Made by a program: the position numbers and the translations under genes
Part shown: in pieces, positions 34,147 through 46,254 of the stretch
How the letters are laid out: each line of letters begins with the position of its first letter
Position numbering within the stretch: the first letter of the stretch is position 1
Origin: Trissonchulus latispiculum
Lineage: Eukaryota > Nematoda > Enoplea > Enoplida > Ironidae
NCBI GenBank assembly: GCA_030248195.1
Contig: JASAND010018035.1
Coordinates: forward strand, 1 to 64,000
Length of the DNA: 64,000 nucleotides
Direction of reading: 5' to 3'
The notes under the pieces: model-generated
The model's database searches: none
What the model was told of the DNA's origin: nothing
Seen by the model: the letters and a program-made list of their open reading frames with translations, nothing else

Positions 34147-34314
34147 ACAGTACCCTGCACGAGAAGGGTAACAGTTGACGAAGTCGTCAAGTTGACGACT
34201 TTCGTAAACCAGTTCGCCCTTTTCGCCAATATTCACGAATGTCGCAATTCACACAAGAAGTATCGCCAACTTGACGATTTCGCCAACTGTTACCCTTCTC
34301 GTGCAGAGTACTGT
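34147..34314. mobile_element. 168-bp TA-flanked MITE, copy 3
   Basis: Third copy, closing the tandem array. After it the sequence changes to unrelated TCCTATTTTT-rich DNA (34360-34465). Confidence 0.8.
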
Positions 34315-34359
34315 AGACTTTTAACGCTACCCGCGACCCCTATGATACGTTTTTCAGGC

Positions 34360-34465
34360 CTCCTACTCTTCCTATTTTTCCTATTTTTTCCTATTTTTCT
34401 TTGACTGACATTCCTAGTTTTCCCTATTTTTGATGAAAATTCCTATTTTTTCCTATTTTTTCATT
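34360..34465. repeat. Short tandem repeat of TCCTATTTTT
   Basis: About eight imperfect TCCTATTTTT(T) units in two groups. Confidence 0.6.
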
Positions 34466-34811
34466 AGTTTTATCCAGTTTTGGATTATTTCAGTATTAAT
34501 GTCTGAGATAATGTTTAGCGTATGCTTTAATCCCTGATTTTCAAAACTTTTCGGCTTCGCCGACAAGTCTTTGTCTGCAATCTTGTGGTTTCGCTTCCGA
34601 TTGAAAGATTAATTTTCCATATTTTTCCTTTAAATTACGTTAATTATGTACATATTAAGATCAATCTCCCACGATTTTATGCGTATATATTTACGCAGTC
34701 GAACTTAAAATCAAAAATACGCCGCCGAAAAATTCGTAGGATAAGAAAGATAAGAAATTGACCGGGCCGGGCCTAAGTTATCAGCCGGCCCGGCCCGGCC
34801 CCTGAGCCCAG

Positions 34812-35194
34812 CAGGGTACGTATTTTTTAGGGATTTTTTTCCCGGGGGGGAGCTTCCCGGGGGGCCCCAGGGCCCGGGGGGGGGAGAATTTTTTGCAAAA
34901 ATGAGCCAAAAAATGGTATTTTTTGGCGTATTTTGCATGGTGAAACGCAAAAAGTTCTCAAAAATGCCAGGATTTAAGCTAAAAATAGCTATTTTTACGT
35001 AAAAATCTCCGGCGAAGCCGGAAAATTTTTGAAAATTGGCCTATTTTTGGCAAAAATTTGGGCCTCCAAAAAATCCCGGGGGGGGGGAAGCAAAAATCCC
35101 GGGAGGGGCGATTTCGGGGGGGGGGGGTGGAAGGCATTTTCGGGGGGGAGGTCAATTTCGGGGGGGGCCCGCCCCCCCTGTAAAAAATACCCTG
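34812..35194. mobile_element. 383-bp hAT-like MITE with 8-bp target duplication and poly-G core
   Basis: The element starts CAGGGTACGTATTTTTTA and ends TAAAAAATACCCTG. It is flanked by a perfect 8-bp direct repeat, GAGCCCAG (34804-34811 and 35195-35202). CAGGG-type ends with 8-bp duplications are the signature of hAT transposons. The interior is poly-G/poly-C blocks plus AAAATTTTT blocks like those of the 25-29 kb zone, with no transposase. It lies about 60 bases upstream of the candidate first RRP15 exon. Confidence 0.78.
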
Positions 35195-35256
35195 GAGCCC
35201 AGGGCCCTAAAACTTTTTATATACACATTTGTTTCTGAAATTTTTATTTTAGATGC

Positions 35257-38200
35257 ATGTTAGTTATGGTTGTTGATTCAGCCGGAAATTCTCCTTCCAC
35301 CAGTAGTGGAGCTTCTCCCGCCCAGCCCACTGATTCTAATTCCAGAAGGAAGAATAAACTTCAACTGGTAGGTATGCATACATTAACATGGGGTCCGATT
35401 CTGGGGGTGTCAAAAAGTTCTGCAAAATTCCATAATTTTTAAATGGCGTCCTCCCCGAATTTAACGAAAATTGCTAATTTTTTAACATTTTTGCCCAGAA
35501 CTTAGTAAAAAATTTTTAGCGGTTGACATTTTTTCGAAAGAAATGCCGGTGTGCCGAGTCCAAGTTTTCCTTGCCTAAGTTGTTGGAAATTATTTATAGT
35601 TACGCGTAATGACTTGCGTTTTTGACCAAAAAACCGGATTTTTTCCGTTTCCTTGACCAAAACCGGATACTAGCTTAAAAAAGGTAAAGGTTTATCCCAG
35701 GAGATATCTCCGTCCTGTCACAGGACATGGGGTGCCGGTGCTCATCCCCGGATTCTCAGCCGTAGAGCCAGGAGTGTCACCTCAAATGATGACTGCGTCC
35801 GTGGAAGGGGGGCCGGCCCTTCTACACAGACTCCTGTTACCTTCCCACCGTAGTGGTACCCATTTACCGACCAGTTAAGGATGGATAGCTGGGTTGGCTA
35901 GAGTCGAGAAAGCTTTGTGGCCTCCGGGGATCGAACCACCGATCGAACCACCGATCGTAAGATCGGAAGTTCTGACCAGCGCCTTAGACCACTCGGCCAT
36001 CCCGACACACATCCCGATACTGGGACTGTAATTGACCTCTTTGGTGGGGTGAGCTGCTGGTGTGGGGAGGGTGACACCCCAAACACATCCCGGAACCGAA
36101 CAAAACACAAGCAAACAGCTATTGTAATAACGTAAAGAACTTAACGTTTTGCATAGTGTTACATAGGAGCGGCTTTGACGATGTTTTTCCATGCCCGCTT
36201 TTAAATCAGTGTGTGTATGTATACCTGTGCGAGCCGGCCGGTCGCAAACTCTACATAAACGTCCTGGGCTTACTCTAGTGGGGGGGAGTTGGGGACCCTT
36301 CCCATAAACGACCTTCTCCCCTTCCCCCAAAAGTGGGAGCCCTTTTTATTACCAATTTTTCCAAAAAATGCTCAGAGGGCCAAATTTTCAAAACTTTTCC
36401 CCGCTTATTGTTGCACTAAAAACGAAATTTTTGGCAATTAAAAATAGCGCAATCTTTATCATGTTTTTTTATAATTTTTGAGGCCCCAACGGCCCCCCCA
36501 AAAACACCCCCATCCCTCCCCAAGAAAAATTCTTTAGAATATCTAAGCCCAGACTTCTATACTGATACTAATACACTAAAGCAAACTCTGTTCAAAAGAA
36601 TTCACGTAGCATTTGTTGACGTGACTTAGAATTACTTATCGCTGCTTCTTTTAAACATCTAATACGTACTGAATTTAAAAGTCTTACAAACGTTCAGTTT
36701 TCCAGTTACTTTACCAATGACTGTATATATAAGTATAGCGCGGCGGGAAAAAACCTAGTTCGGTATGCGGAAAGAAAACCCATCGCCAGTGTGAGTCACC
36801 CATATGAGCTAGATCGGATTTTAATAGCCTATCTTAAAGCGCGTCCAAAACTACCATAGAGGGTGTGTTATTGTAGCTCCCGCTACCTCTCAGCAAATTT
36901 TTTGGGACTTTGAAAATTTTGGAATTTTTGGTCCCAACATGGGGTCAGGCAGGGTCAACTTTGGGATGTCACCATGAACTACTGGAAAGATCTGGAAACG
37001 GATTACAGTTTTACAGAGGATATGTCTCGAACTTCACGATGGTGTATGCAATTTGGCTCTAGTACCTGTTGTGCGACCTGGAGGTGACCTAGACTCGGCG
37101 GGAAAAAACCATGTGCGGAAAAAAACCCCAAATTTTAAAATGAGATTTTTTTCTAACCATTAGCAGCAAAAGAAAAATTCATGCATTTCTTAGCTCAGTA
37201 GAGCCTCCGCCCTCCTGATTAATTTGGTATAGATTTTACCTAGGTTCGACCTTCTATGTGTGGTCCAGGTGGCCAAAATCTGACATGGTGCCATTTCAAG
37301 CCAAATTTTCAAATTTCGTCAAAAATCGCTATTTTTTCACTAAATTAGGTTGGGTTCAGGGGCGCGCCCAGGATTTTGAAAAGGAGGGGGTCGAGCCGAA
37401 AAACTTTTTTGCTTTCGCCAACTCTCTTTCGGTTTGGCGGCAAGAATTTTCAACAGTTCCGTATTGCTGCAGCACAAGTGATGAAATTCGTAATTAGTAG
37501 CCCACTGTGGCTGGCTTTTTCCTAGGCAAAAATTTCTGGGGGGGAAGAAAAATTTTTCAAAAATGTCTAAAAATAGCTATTTTTTGCTGCTAAGCTTAAA
37601 AATTAACTATTTTTAACTTAAATTTAAGCTTAAAATAGCTAAAAAATGATTAAAAATGGGTAAAAATCAGGCGGGGCCGGAAAATTTTTTCAAAATTTAC
37701 CTTGAAACCCTATTTTTCCGGGCATTTTAGAGTTCTGGGGGGAAGGCCCGAATGCTGGGGGGGCGACCCAAGTCTGGGAGGGGGGGCCCCACCCCGAAGT
37801 TTTTGAAATTATGAAAAAATCCGTAATGGAAACACTTGAAAAGATTTTAGTGAGTTGAGAATTTTTTTGAAATGATTAGAAAGCTCTGAAGGCGCAACGA
37901 TTGAAAAAAATTAACCGAAAAGCGCGGCCGGCGCGAAAATTTTTAGAAATCGCGATAGAATGGTGCCTTAGACGCGAAAAATTAAAAACTTTACCTACAA
38001 AAGCGCCGCAGACGCGGAAAAGTTTTAAAGTTGAAATAAAATAGCGCCGGGAATAAAATTTTAAAAAAATGAGATAGAAAAGCGCCGCAGGCGACGAAAA
38101 TTTGAAACATTGAGCTAGAAAAGCGCCACAGGCGTGAAGAATTTTCATAATTTCTAGTTTTATGCACTGAAAATAACTCAACTTTTGCCTTCTCCCCCAA

Positions 38201-40396
38201 AAATTCCCGGGGGGGTCTGGCAAAAAGGGAGGGGTCGGAACCCCCAAAACCCTCCCCCTGGGTGCGCCCATGGTCGGGTTTGGCTTTAAATTCAATAAAA
38301 ACACGTTTTTGTATGTGATAGGATGCTCAAACGGCAGAAAATAAGCAAATTTCAAAAATTTGCCTATGTTTACGTGTTAAACATACGAAATTTTGAAAAG
38401 CCAATTTGACATGAATTTTTGCAAAAATATTGATATATATATCATAGGAGTCGCGGCAGCGACCCCTATAATATGTGTGAAAAGTGGCTGGAGACAGTGT
38501 AAAATAAGCTGCGCAGAAGCTGCGCAAAATCCTGCGCAGATCCTGCGCAGATTTCATGCGCAAATTGTAGAGATCGAGTTTAGTATGTCTTTGAAGTTTC
38601 AGCCCCGTATCACTTACCGTTAAAAAGTTGCGCCCCGGACCGGTTATGGCGGCGATGTTTTTTTTCCGGTTTCTCCTATTTGATGGTTGTATTGTACATA
38701 ATGTTCGCCGCTTTCACGTGGTCTGCAGCGGTGGGCCAAAAGGATAGGTCAAACCCACGGCATCCAGGCCGACCCCCCCCATACCCCCCCCCCCCTTTAA
38801 ATGGGCTATGGGATTTTTGACAATTTCGTTTTGCAAAACCCATAATTTGTTTCTCCAAACCCCAAAACTAAAAAAATTCACCCCCCCGTGCCCCCCCCCC
38901 CCCCCCCGTCTAGGATAGTAGCCCTCTAAAGAATTTAAGAATCACAACTTTTGCGCCGCAGCTGCGCCACAGCGCCGCAGTGGCGCCGTAAAGTCGGCTC
39001 ATAGCGAAAAGTGACCATTTTTGTGGTCGTCGCTCAGGTCGAACGTTGCGAGCTGGAGCTGAGTTCTTTTTATATTCAGGAATTACATATATTGTACTAA
39101 CTAACGGTCCAGGTTGCGTTTCTCTATCACTTCCCTAGCGACCACAGTGGCCCGTCAAAAATGGCGAAAATTCGAAAAATGAAAAATCGAAATTTCTCGC
39201 TATCTATTCAACTTTTAACGCTCAAATCTACCATACAATGGTTTTCTGGCACGGAGAATCGATTCCCGCAGTCAGTTTTACCGTCAGACTCACCCATCTT
39301 GCTGGGCTGGTTCCACTTTGCCGTCGGGAGGGTCAAGTCGGAAACCGCTGCCTGGAGGTCCTTAGTAGGCTTTACCTGGACTCTCAAAACTTTGTCTATA
39401 GGTTTTTTCTGGTTCGCCCAGCTCATTCCCGGTGTACTTTTTGCCGTAGGGACTCATCCATCTTGCTGGGCTGGTTCCACTTTGCCGTCGGGAGGGTCAA
39501 GTCGGAAACCGCTTCCTGGAGGTCCATGGTAGGCTCTACCTGGCCAGTCGAAACTTTGTTTATAGGGATTTTCTGGTGTGCCCAGCTCATTCCCGGTATC
39601 CGTTTTGCCGTCCGACGTGCCTATATTGCTGGGCTGGTTCCAGTTTGACGTTTGAAGGGTCAGTCGGGTGGGGGGTCAAGTGGTCGAAAATATAATTTTT
39701 CAAAAGTGGTCAACTTTGGTATCAAATGAAAGCCCTAAGTGAGCTGAGCAACTTTTGTCATAGGACTGCGTACCCAAAGTGGCTGTAGAGTGCTGTGGTG
39801 GGGTGGGGACTTGGGCGATTTTGGGTCAAAAATAAAATTTTTCAAAAGCAGGGTATTTTTTACAGGGGGGTTTGGTACCAAATCGAAATGCCTTCCCCCC
39901 GAAAGCGAGCCCCCCGAGTGAGGTCACATTTTTACCAAAATGGTCATTTTAAAACTGGCTATTTATAGCTCAAATCCTGGCATTTTTGAGAGTTTTAGTG
40001 TTTCACCGCGCAAAATACGCCAAAAAATACCATTTTTTGGCTAGGCGATTTTCCAACGGTCAAAAATCCCCAGAACATATATATTTCAAAAGTGGTCAAA
40101 TTTGGTATCAAGTGAAAGCCCTAAGTGAGCTGAGCAATTTTTGTCATAGGACTGCGTACCCAAAGCGGCTATAGGGTGCTGTGGTGGGGTGGGGTGGGGT
40201 TGGGACTAGGCGATTTTCGGTCAAAAATGAAATTTTTCAAAAGCGGTCAAATTTGGTATCAAATGAAAGCCCTAAGTGAGCTGAGCAACTTCTGCAGTGT
40301 CGGATTTATGCCTTTCTCAACCGGAATTTATATAAAGGATAGACTGTAGGCCCAACACACATATTATCCCCTTTTGTGCGGAGCATTTTTGTTACT

Positions 40397-40430
<34 letters not shown>

Positions 40431-43400
40431 CAAGAAATAAAAATGCTCCTAAAGAGCAAAGAAAGGAATATGAGTCAACATGGAACATGCAAAATGCTAA
40501 ATATTGTCGGTTGTAAATTAAGAATAAGACAAGCATGTAAAATGCTAATATGAGTCTGGTGAGGTTGGAAAGTGCAGAAGACAAGTTTGTACACGCACCA
40601 ATATGAGTGCATGCCAAATAGACTCATATTGACATTATTAGTATTCTGAAGGCAAGTGGTTGCGAATTTCGGTTATATATCACTCACTTAATGTCAGCAA
40701 GACGAGACAGGGTAGTTTTAGGGTGGATGACAGGATGCTCCACAGGTTACGCACGTATATACGTATATTGTCACAAAAGTTATCAGATTTAACTGTAAAT
40801 CTCTGAATACATGAGTTATGCAAACGCTTATTAAAAATGTTATAAATATCCGTCAGTCGGCGCATTGTTGACTAACAGCGGTTTAACAGTTTCCTAAGGA
40901 GAAAAGTTGACAATGTTGACCATGGTTGGGATATCCATGTGACGTCAATAACGCTACTTATTCGTCTTAACCTGCGTAGAAATATATCCGTTAGAATTCC
41001 GCAATGGATGCATGCATTATTGTTTCTTGAAGGCATGCCAATATGAGTCTATTTGGCATGCACTCATATTGGTGCGTGTACAAACTTGTCTTCTGCACTT
41101 TCCAACCTCACCAGACTCATATTAGCATTTTACATGCTTGTCTTATTCTTAATTTACAACCGACAATATTTAGCATTTTGCATGTTCCATGTTGACTCAT
41201 ATTCCTTTCTTTGCTCTTTAGGAGCATTTTTATTTCTTGTTTATCCACTTTTTACATGTCGTTGACATAAAAGCGTTAAAGAATCATTAAGCATTATATA
41301 CGTATATATGCATTAAATAGCACAGCACAGCACAGCACTCTACAGCCACTTTGAGCATGCAGTTCAATGACAAAAGTTGCTCAGCTCGCTTAGGGCTTTC
41401 ATTTGGTATATACCAAATTTGACCACTTTTGAAAATTTTCATTTTCGACCCAAAATCGCCTAAGTCCCCACCCCACCACAGCTCTCTACAGCCACTTTGA
41501 GCATGCAGTTCTATGACAAAAGTTGCTCAGCTCGCTTAGTGCTTTCATTTGGTACCAAATTTGACCACTTTTGAAAAATTTTATTTTCGACCCAAAATCG
41601 CCTAAGTCCCCACCCCACCCCACCACAGCTCTCTACAGCCACTTTGAGCATGCAGTTCTATGACAAAAGTTGCTCAGCTCGCTTAGTGCTTTCATTTGGT
41701 ACCAAATTTGACCACTTTTGAAAAATTTTATTTTTGACCCAAAATCGCCTAAGTCCCCACACCCCCCCCCCCCAGCTCTCTACAGCCACTTTGAGCATGC
41801 AGTTCTATGACAAAAGTTGCTCAGCTCGCTTAGTGCTTTCATTTGGTACCAAATTTGACCACTTTTGAAAAATTTTATTTTTGACCCAAAATCGCCTAAG
41901 TCCACACCCCACCCCACCACAGCACTCTACAGCCACTTTGAGCATGCAGTTCTATGACAAAAGTTGCTCAGCTCGCTTAGTGCTTTCATTTGGTACCAAA
42001 TTTGACCACGTTTGAAAAATTTTATTTTTGACCCAAAATCGCCTAAGTCCACACCCCACCCCACCACAGCACTCTACAGCCACTTTGAGCATGCAGTTCT
42101 ATGACAAAAGTTGCTCAGCTCGCTTAGTGCTTTCATTTGGTACCAAATTTGACCACTTTTGAAAAATTTTATTTTTGACCCAAAATCGCCTAAGTCCCCA
42201 CCCCACCCCACCACAGCTCTCTACAGCCACTTTGAGCATGCAGTTCTATGACAAAAGTTGCTCAGCTCGCTTAGCGCTTTCATTTGATACCAAATTTGAC
42301 CACTTTTGAAAATTTTCATTTTTGACCACATGACCTCCCACCTACATGACCTTCCAGATGGCAAAGTGGAACCAGCACAGCAAGATGGGTGGGTCCGACG
42401 GCAAAAGAGATGCCAGGAATGAGCTGGGCGCACCAGAAAACTCCTATAGACAAAGTTTTGAGAGGCTAAGTACAGTCCTACATGGTATTCCTGGAAGTCG
42501 GTACTGACCGGACCCTCCAGACGGCAATTTGGAACCAGCCCAGCAAGATGGGTGGGTCGGACGGCAAAACGGAGACCGGGAATGAGCTGGGCGCACCAGA
42601 AAACCCCTATAGACAAAGTTTTGAGAGGCCAAGTAAAGCCTACTATGTACCTCCCGGAAGTGGTTACCGACCTGACCCCTGAGACGGTCAAGTGGAACCA
42701 GCCCAGCAAATTGGGTGAATCGGGTAGCAAAACTGATGGCGGGAATGGATTCTCCGTCCCCAAAAACCTTTATATGCACGATTTGAAAAGTCTATCTTGA
42801 AAAATAAGCGAAAAAACTAAGTTCAAAGTCGGACCCAACATTCACCAATTTTGGCGGGCCACTGTGGCGCTGTGGCGCAACATATCAAAAATCCGACTTC
42901 AAACGTCATAATCCGGATATATGTCCTTATCAACCATATATAACTTGTCTGGTTTGTATTTGCACAAAGAGCTGGAAAGAAGCTAATCCCAGGCATACTT
43001 TTGGCCATTTCGACGTTCTGAGCCGACTTTGTGGCGCCACTGTGGCGCTGCGGCGCACTGTGGCGCGGCGGCGACCACATATATCGAAAGTCAGTAACCT
43101 ATATATATTGATGATATACCACAATAGGTGTCATCCCTTCGCTACATTCTGTGAAAGAGGCTACAAAATGGTGACATACGAGGGTAAAACGGAGACACCG
43201 GAAAAAAAAAAAAACATCGCCGGCATAACTGCCGGCGGGTGTAACTTTTTAACGGTAAGTGCTACGGGGATGAAATTTTCCAATTATACCAAACTCGACA
43301 CGGACTTTCTTTTGCGCACAAAATTTGCGCAGGATCTGCGCAGGAATCTGCGCAGCCTCTGCGCAGCGCCTCTGAAGGCTGTCATTGGGGCGTTTTGACT

Positions 43401-43493
43401 CATATTATAGGGGTCGCTACCGCGACCCCTATGATATACGATACAGCCAACACACACATATTATCCTCTTTTGTGCGGAGCATTTTTGTTACT

Positions 43494-43535
<42 letters not shown>

Positions 43536-46167
43536 AGAAAACAAAAATGCTCCTTCGTCGCATGTAAAATACATATGAGTCCCTCGAAGGCAGGTTGTAC
43601 AATAGCAGAAGACAAGATCCACCCTGTAAAATACATATGAGTGGAGTGGGGTTGTAAAAGAATGAAGACAAGCTACATCGGCGAACCATATGAGCCTGCC
43701 CTATAACGAGGCTCATATTGGCGTTGTAATGATAATGATTTGACGACAAATGACAATTTGATGATTATATATTATATACGATTATGGTCACCTGTATTTA
43801 AGCACCATGCAACTTAAGCAACTTGAAAACAGCTATATACGTAAAACAAAAACGGCTACTCGAAACAGACCTATTGCCTAAATCCTTTTATATATTGTAT
43901 TTTTATAAACATTATTAAAGCAAACGTACCAAGCAGAATTATAAACAACATATGACACATTCATGTCATAGGCACTGGTGTGACCCTTTCCTACCCTTGT
44001 AGCAAGTACGTACGTACATATGTTGTATATACATATTGATATTATATGTGTACAGTGTAGATAAATACAAAGGTAAAAACTCTGGTATAGATTCATGTTA
44101 TGTACGCCAATATGAGCCTCGTTATAGGGCAGGCTCATATGGTTCGCCGATGCAGCTTGTCTTCATTCTTTTACAACCCCACTCCACTCATATGTATTTT
44201 ACAGGGTGGATCTTGTCTTCTGCTATTGTACAACCTGCCTTCGAGGGACTCATATGTATATATTTTACATGCGACGAAGGAGCATTTTTGTTTTCTTGTC
44301 TTCAATTCTTTTACATGCTCCGCAATATATGTAGCTTTTGCCTTCAATATTCTCTTTGAATTTGAGAGACTGAACATTTCTATTTTCACCTAAAATCGGC
44401 AAGGTCTCTTCCCACACCACCACAGCTTTCAACAGACACTTTAGGTAGGCGGTTCTATGAGAAATGTTGCTCAGCTCACTTGGGGCTGTCATTTGATACC
44501 ATATTTAACCACTTTTGAAAAATTTTATTTTTGACCCAAAATCGCCTAAGTCCCAACCCCTACCCCACACAGCACTCTACAGCCACTTTGAGCATGCACT
44601 TTTATGAGAAAAGTTGCTCAGCTCAATCGGGGCTTTCATTTGGTACCAAATTTGACCACTTTTGAAAAATTTTATTTTTGACCCAAAATCGCCTAAGTGC
44701 CAACCCCTACCCCACACAGCACTCTACAGCCACTTTGAGCATGCACTTATATGACAAAAGTTGCTCAGCTCAATCGGGGCTTTCATTTGGTACCAAATTT
44801 GACCACTTTTGAAAAATTTTATTTTTGACCCAAAATCGCCTAAGTGCCAACCCCACCCCACTACACCACTCTACAGCCACTATGAGCATGCGCTTCTATG
44901 ACGAAAGTTGCTCAGCCCACTTAGGGCTGTCATTTGATACCAAATTTGACCACTTTTGATGAAAAATTTTATTTTTGACCACTTGACCCCCCCCACTTCA
45001 AACGGCAAAGTGGAACCAGCTCAGCAAAATGGGTGGGTCGGACGGCAAAACGGACACCGGGAATGAGCTGGGCGCACCAGAAAACCCCTATGGACAAAGT
45101 TTTGAGAGGCTAAGTACAGTCCTATATGGTGTTCCCGGAAGTCGGTACCGACCGGACCCTCCAGACGGCCAAAGTGGAACCAGCACAGCAAGATGGGTGG
45201 GTCAGACGGCAAAACGGACACCGGGAAAGAGCTGGGCGCACTAGAAAACCCCTATAGACAATGTTTTGCCAGGCTATGTACAGTCCTATATGGTGTTCCC
45301 GGAAGTCGGTACCGACCGGACCCTCCAGACGGCAAAGTGGAACCAGCACAGCAAGATGGGTGGGTCAGACGGCAAAACGGACACCGGGAATGAGCTGGGC
45401 GCACCAGAAAACCCCTATAGACAAAGTTTTGAGAGGCCAAGTAAAGCCTACTATGGACCTCCAGGAATCGGTTTCCGACCTGACCCCTCAGACGGTCAAG
45501 TGGAACCAGCCCAGCAACTTGGGTGTATCGGGCAGCAAAACTGATGGCGGGAATGGATTCTCCGCCCTCGAAAACCTTTATATGCAAGATTTGAGAAGTC
45601 TATCTTGAAAAATATGCGAAAAAAACGTTCAAAGTCGGACCCAAAATTCACCAACTTTGGCGGGCCGGTACCCAAAAATGGTGCAACTTATCGGAAAACG
45701 AATTCAAGATTTTACAACCCCAACATGTCTAGTATTACGCCAAATAATTAGTTTAGCCCCATATATAGCGCAATCTGACTTATTACGGCTAATGTTAAGC
45801 ATACTTTTGGGTCATTTTAGCGTTTTGACCGACTTTGGACCCCAGCCAAAAATTTTTTCCACCCCCGGGAAGCATAAAAACTAGCCTATCGGCTTATTTT
45901 TGTTGCGTACTCCAAGAATATATATGGTTTTCATAGGCAAAAATTTTTCTATCTCTAGTTATGACGCCTACAAAATCCCCTTATGAGAAATCAAATCAGA
46001 GAAACCGGAAAAAACATCACTCTCGTAAGCGATTTTTGGCATAACTTTTTAACGGAAAGTGGTACGGGGATGAAACTTCGCACACATACTAAACTCGACA
46101 CCTACAATTTTTTGCGCACATAATCTGCGCAGCCTTGTTTTACACTGTCATTTGACCCTAAGCACTC

Positions 46168-46254
<87 letters not shown>

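Larger units (their letters stand above)
38430..43440. mobile_element. About 5-kb foldback (giant inverted-repeat) structure
   Basis: The left arm, about 38430-40640, and the right arm, about 41035-43440, carry the same blocks in mirror order. From outside in: a CGCGGCAGCGACCCCTATA hairpin (38452; mirrored 43407-43435); a ladder of CTGCGCAG (38508-38555; 43313-43370); CTTACCGTTAAAAAGTTG (38614; mirrored 43245); a GCGCCGCAGTGGCGCC ladder (38952-38990; 43025-43075); about 163-bp repeats with GCTGGGCTGGTTCC (39295-39655; 42350-42780); about 146-bp repeats (39700-40300; 41330-42310, about seven copies); and an ATATGAGT ladder (40450-40635; 41040-41215). The loop of about 400 bases (40640-41035) has no convincing gene. 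It lies in the long RRP15 intron. Confidence 0.75.

Noticed and set aside
33155..34236. Overlapping frames of 119-140 codons conserved between two loci
   Set aside because: The two loci are near-identical tandem units, so conservation is expected; frames overlap on both strands and start inside the MITE, with no known domain.
39161..39655. Long open frames with a recurring GLVPLCR / FLVRPAHSRC pattern, also at 42221-42779 and 45021-45587
   Set aside because: They follow the 163-bp tandem repeat, run in several frames and on both strands, and lack start context and splice signals; the repeat explains them.
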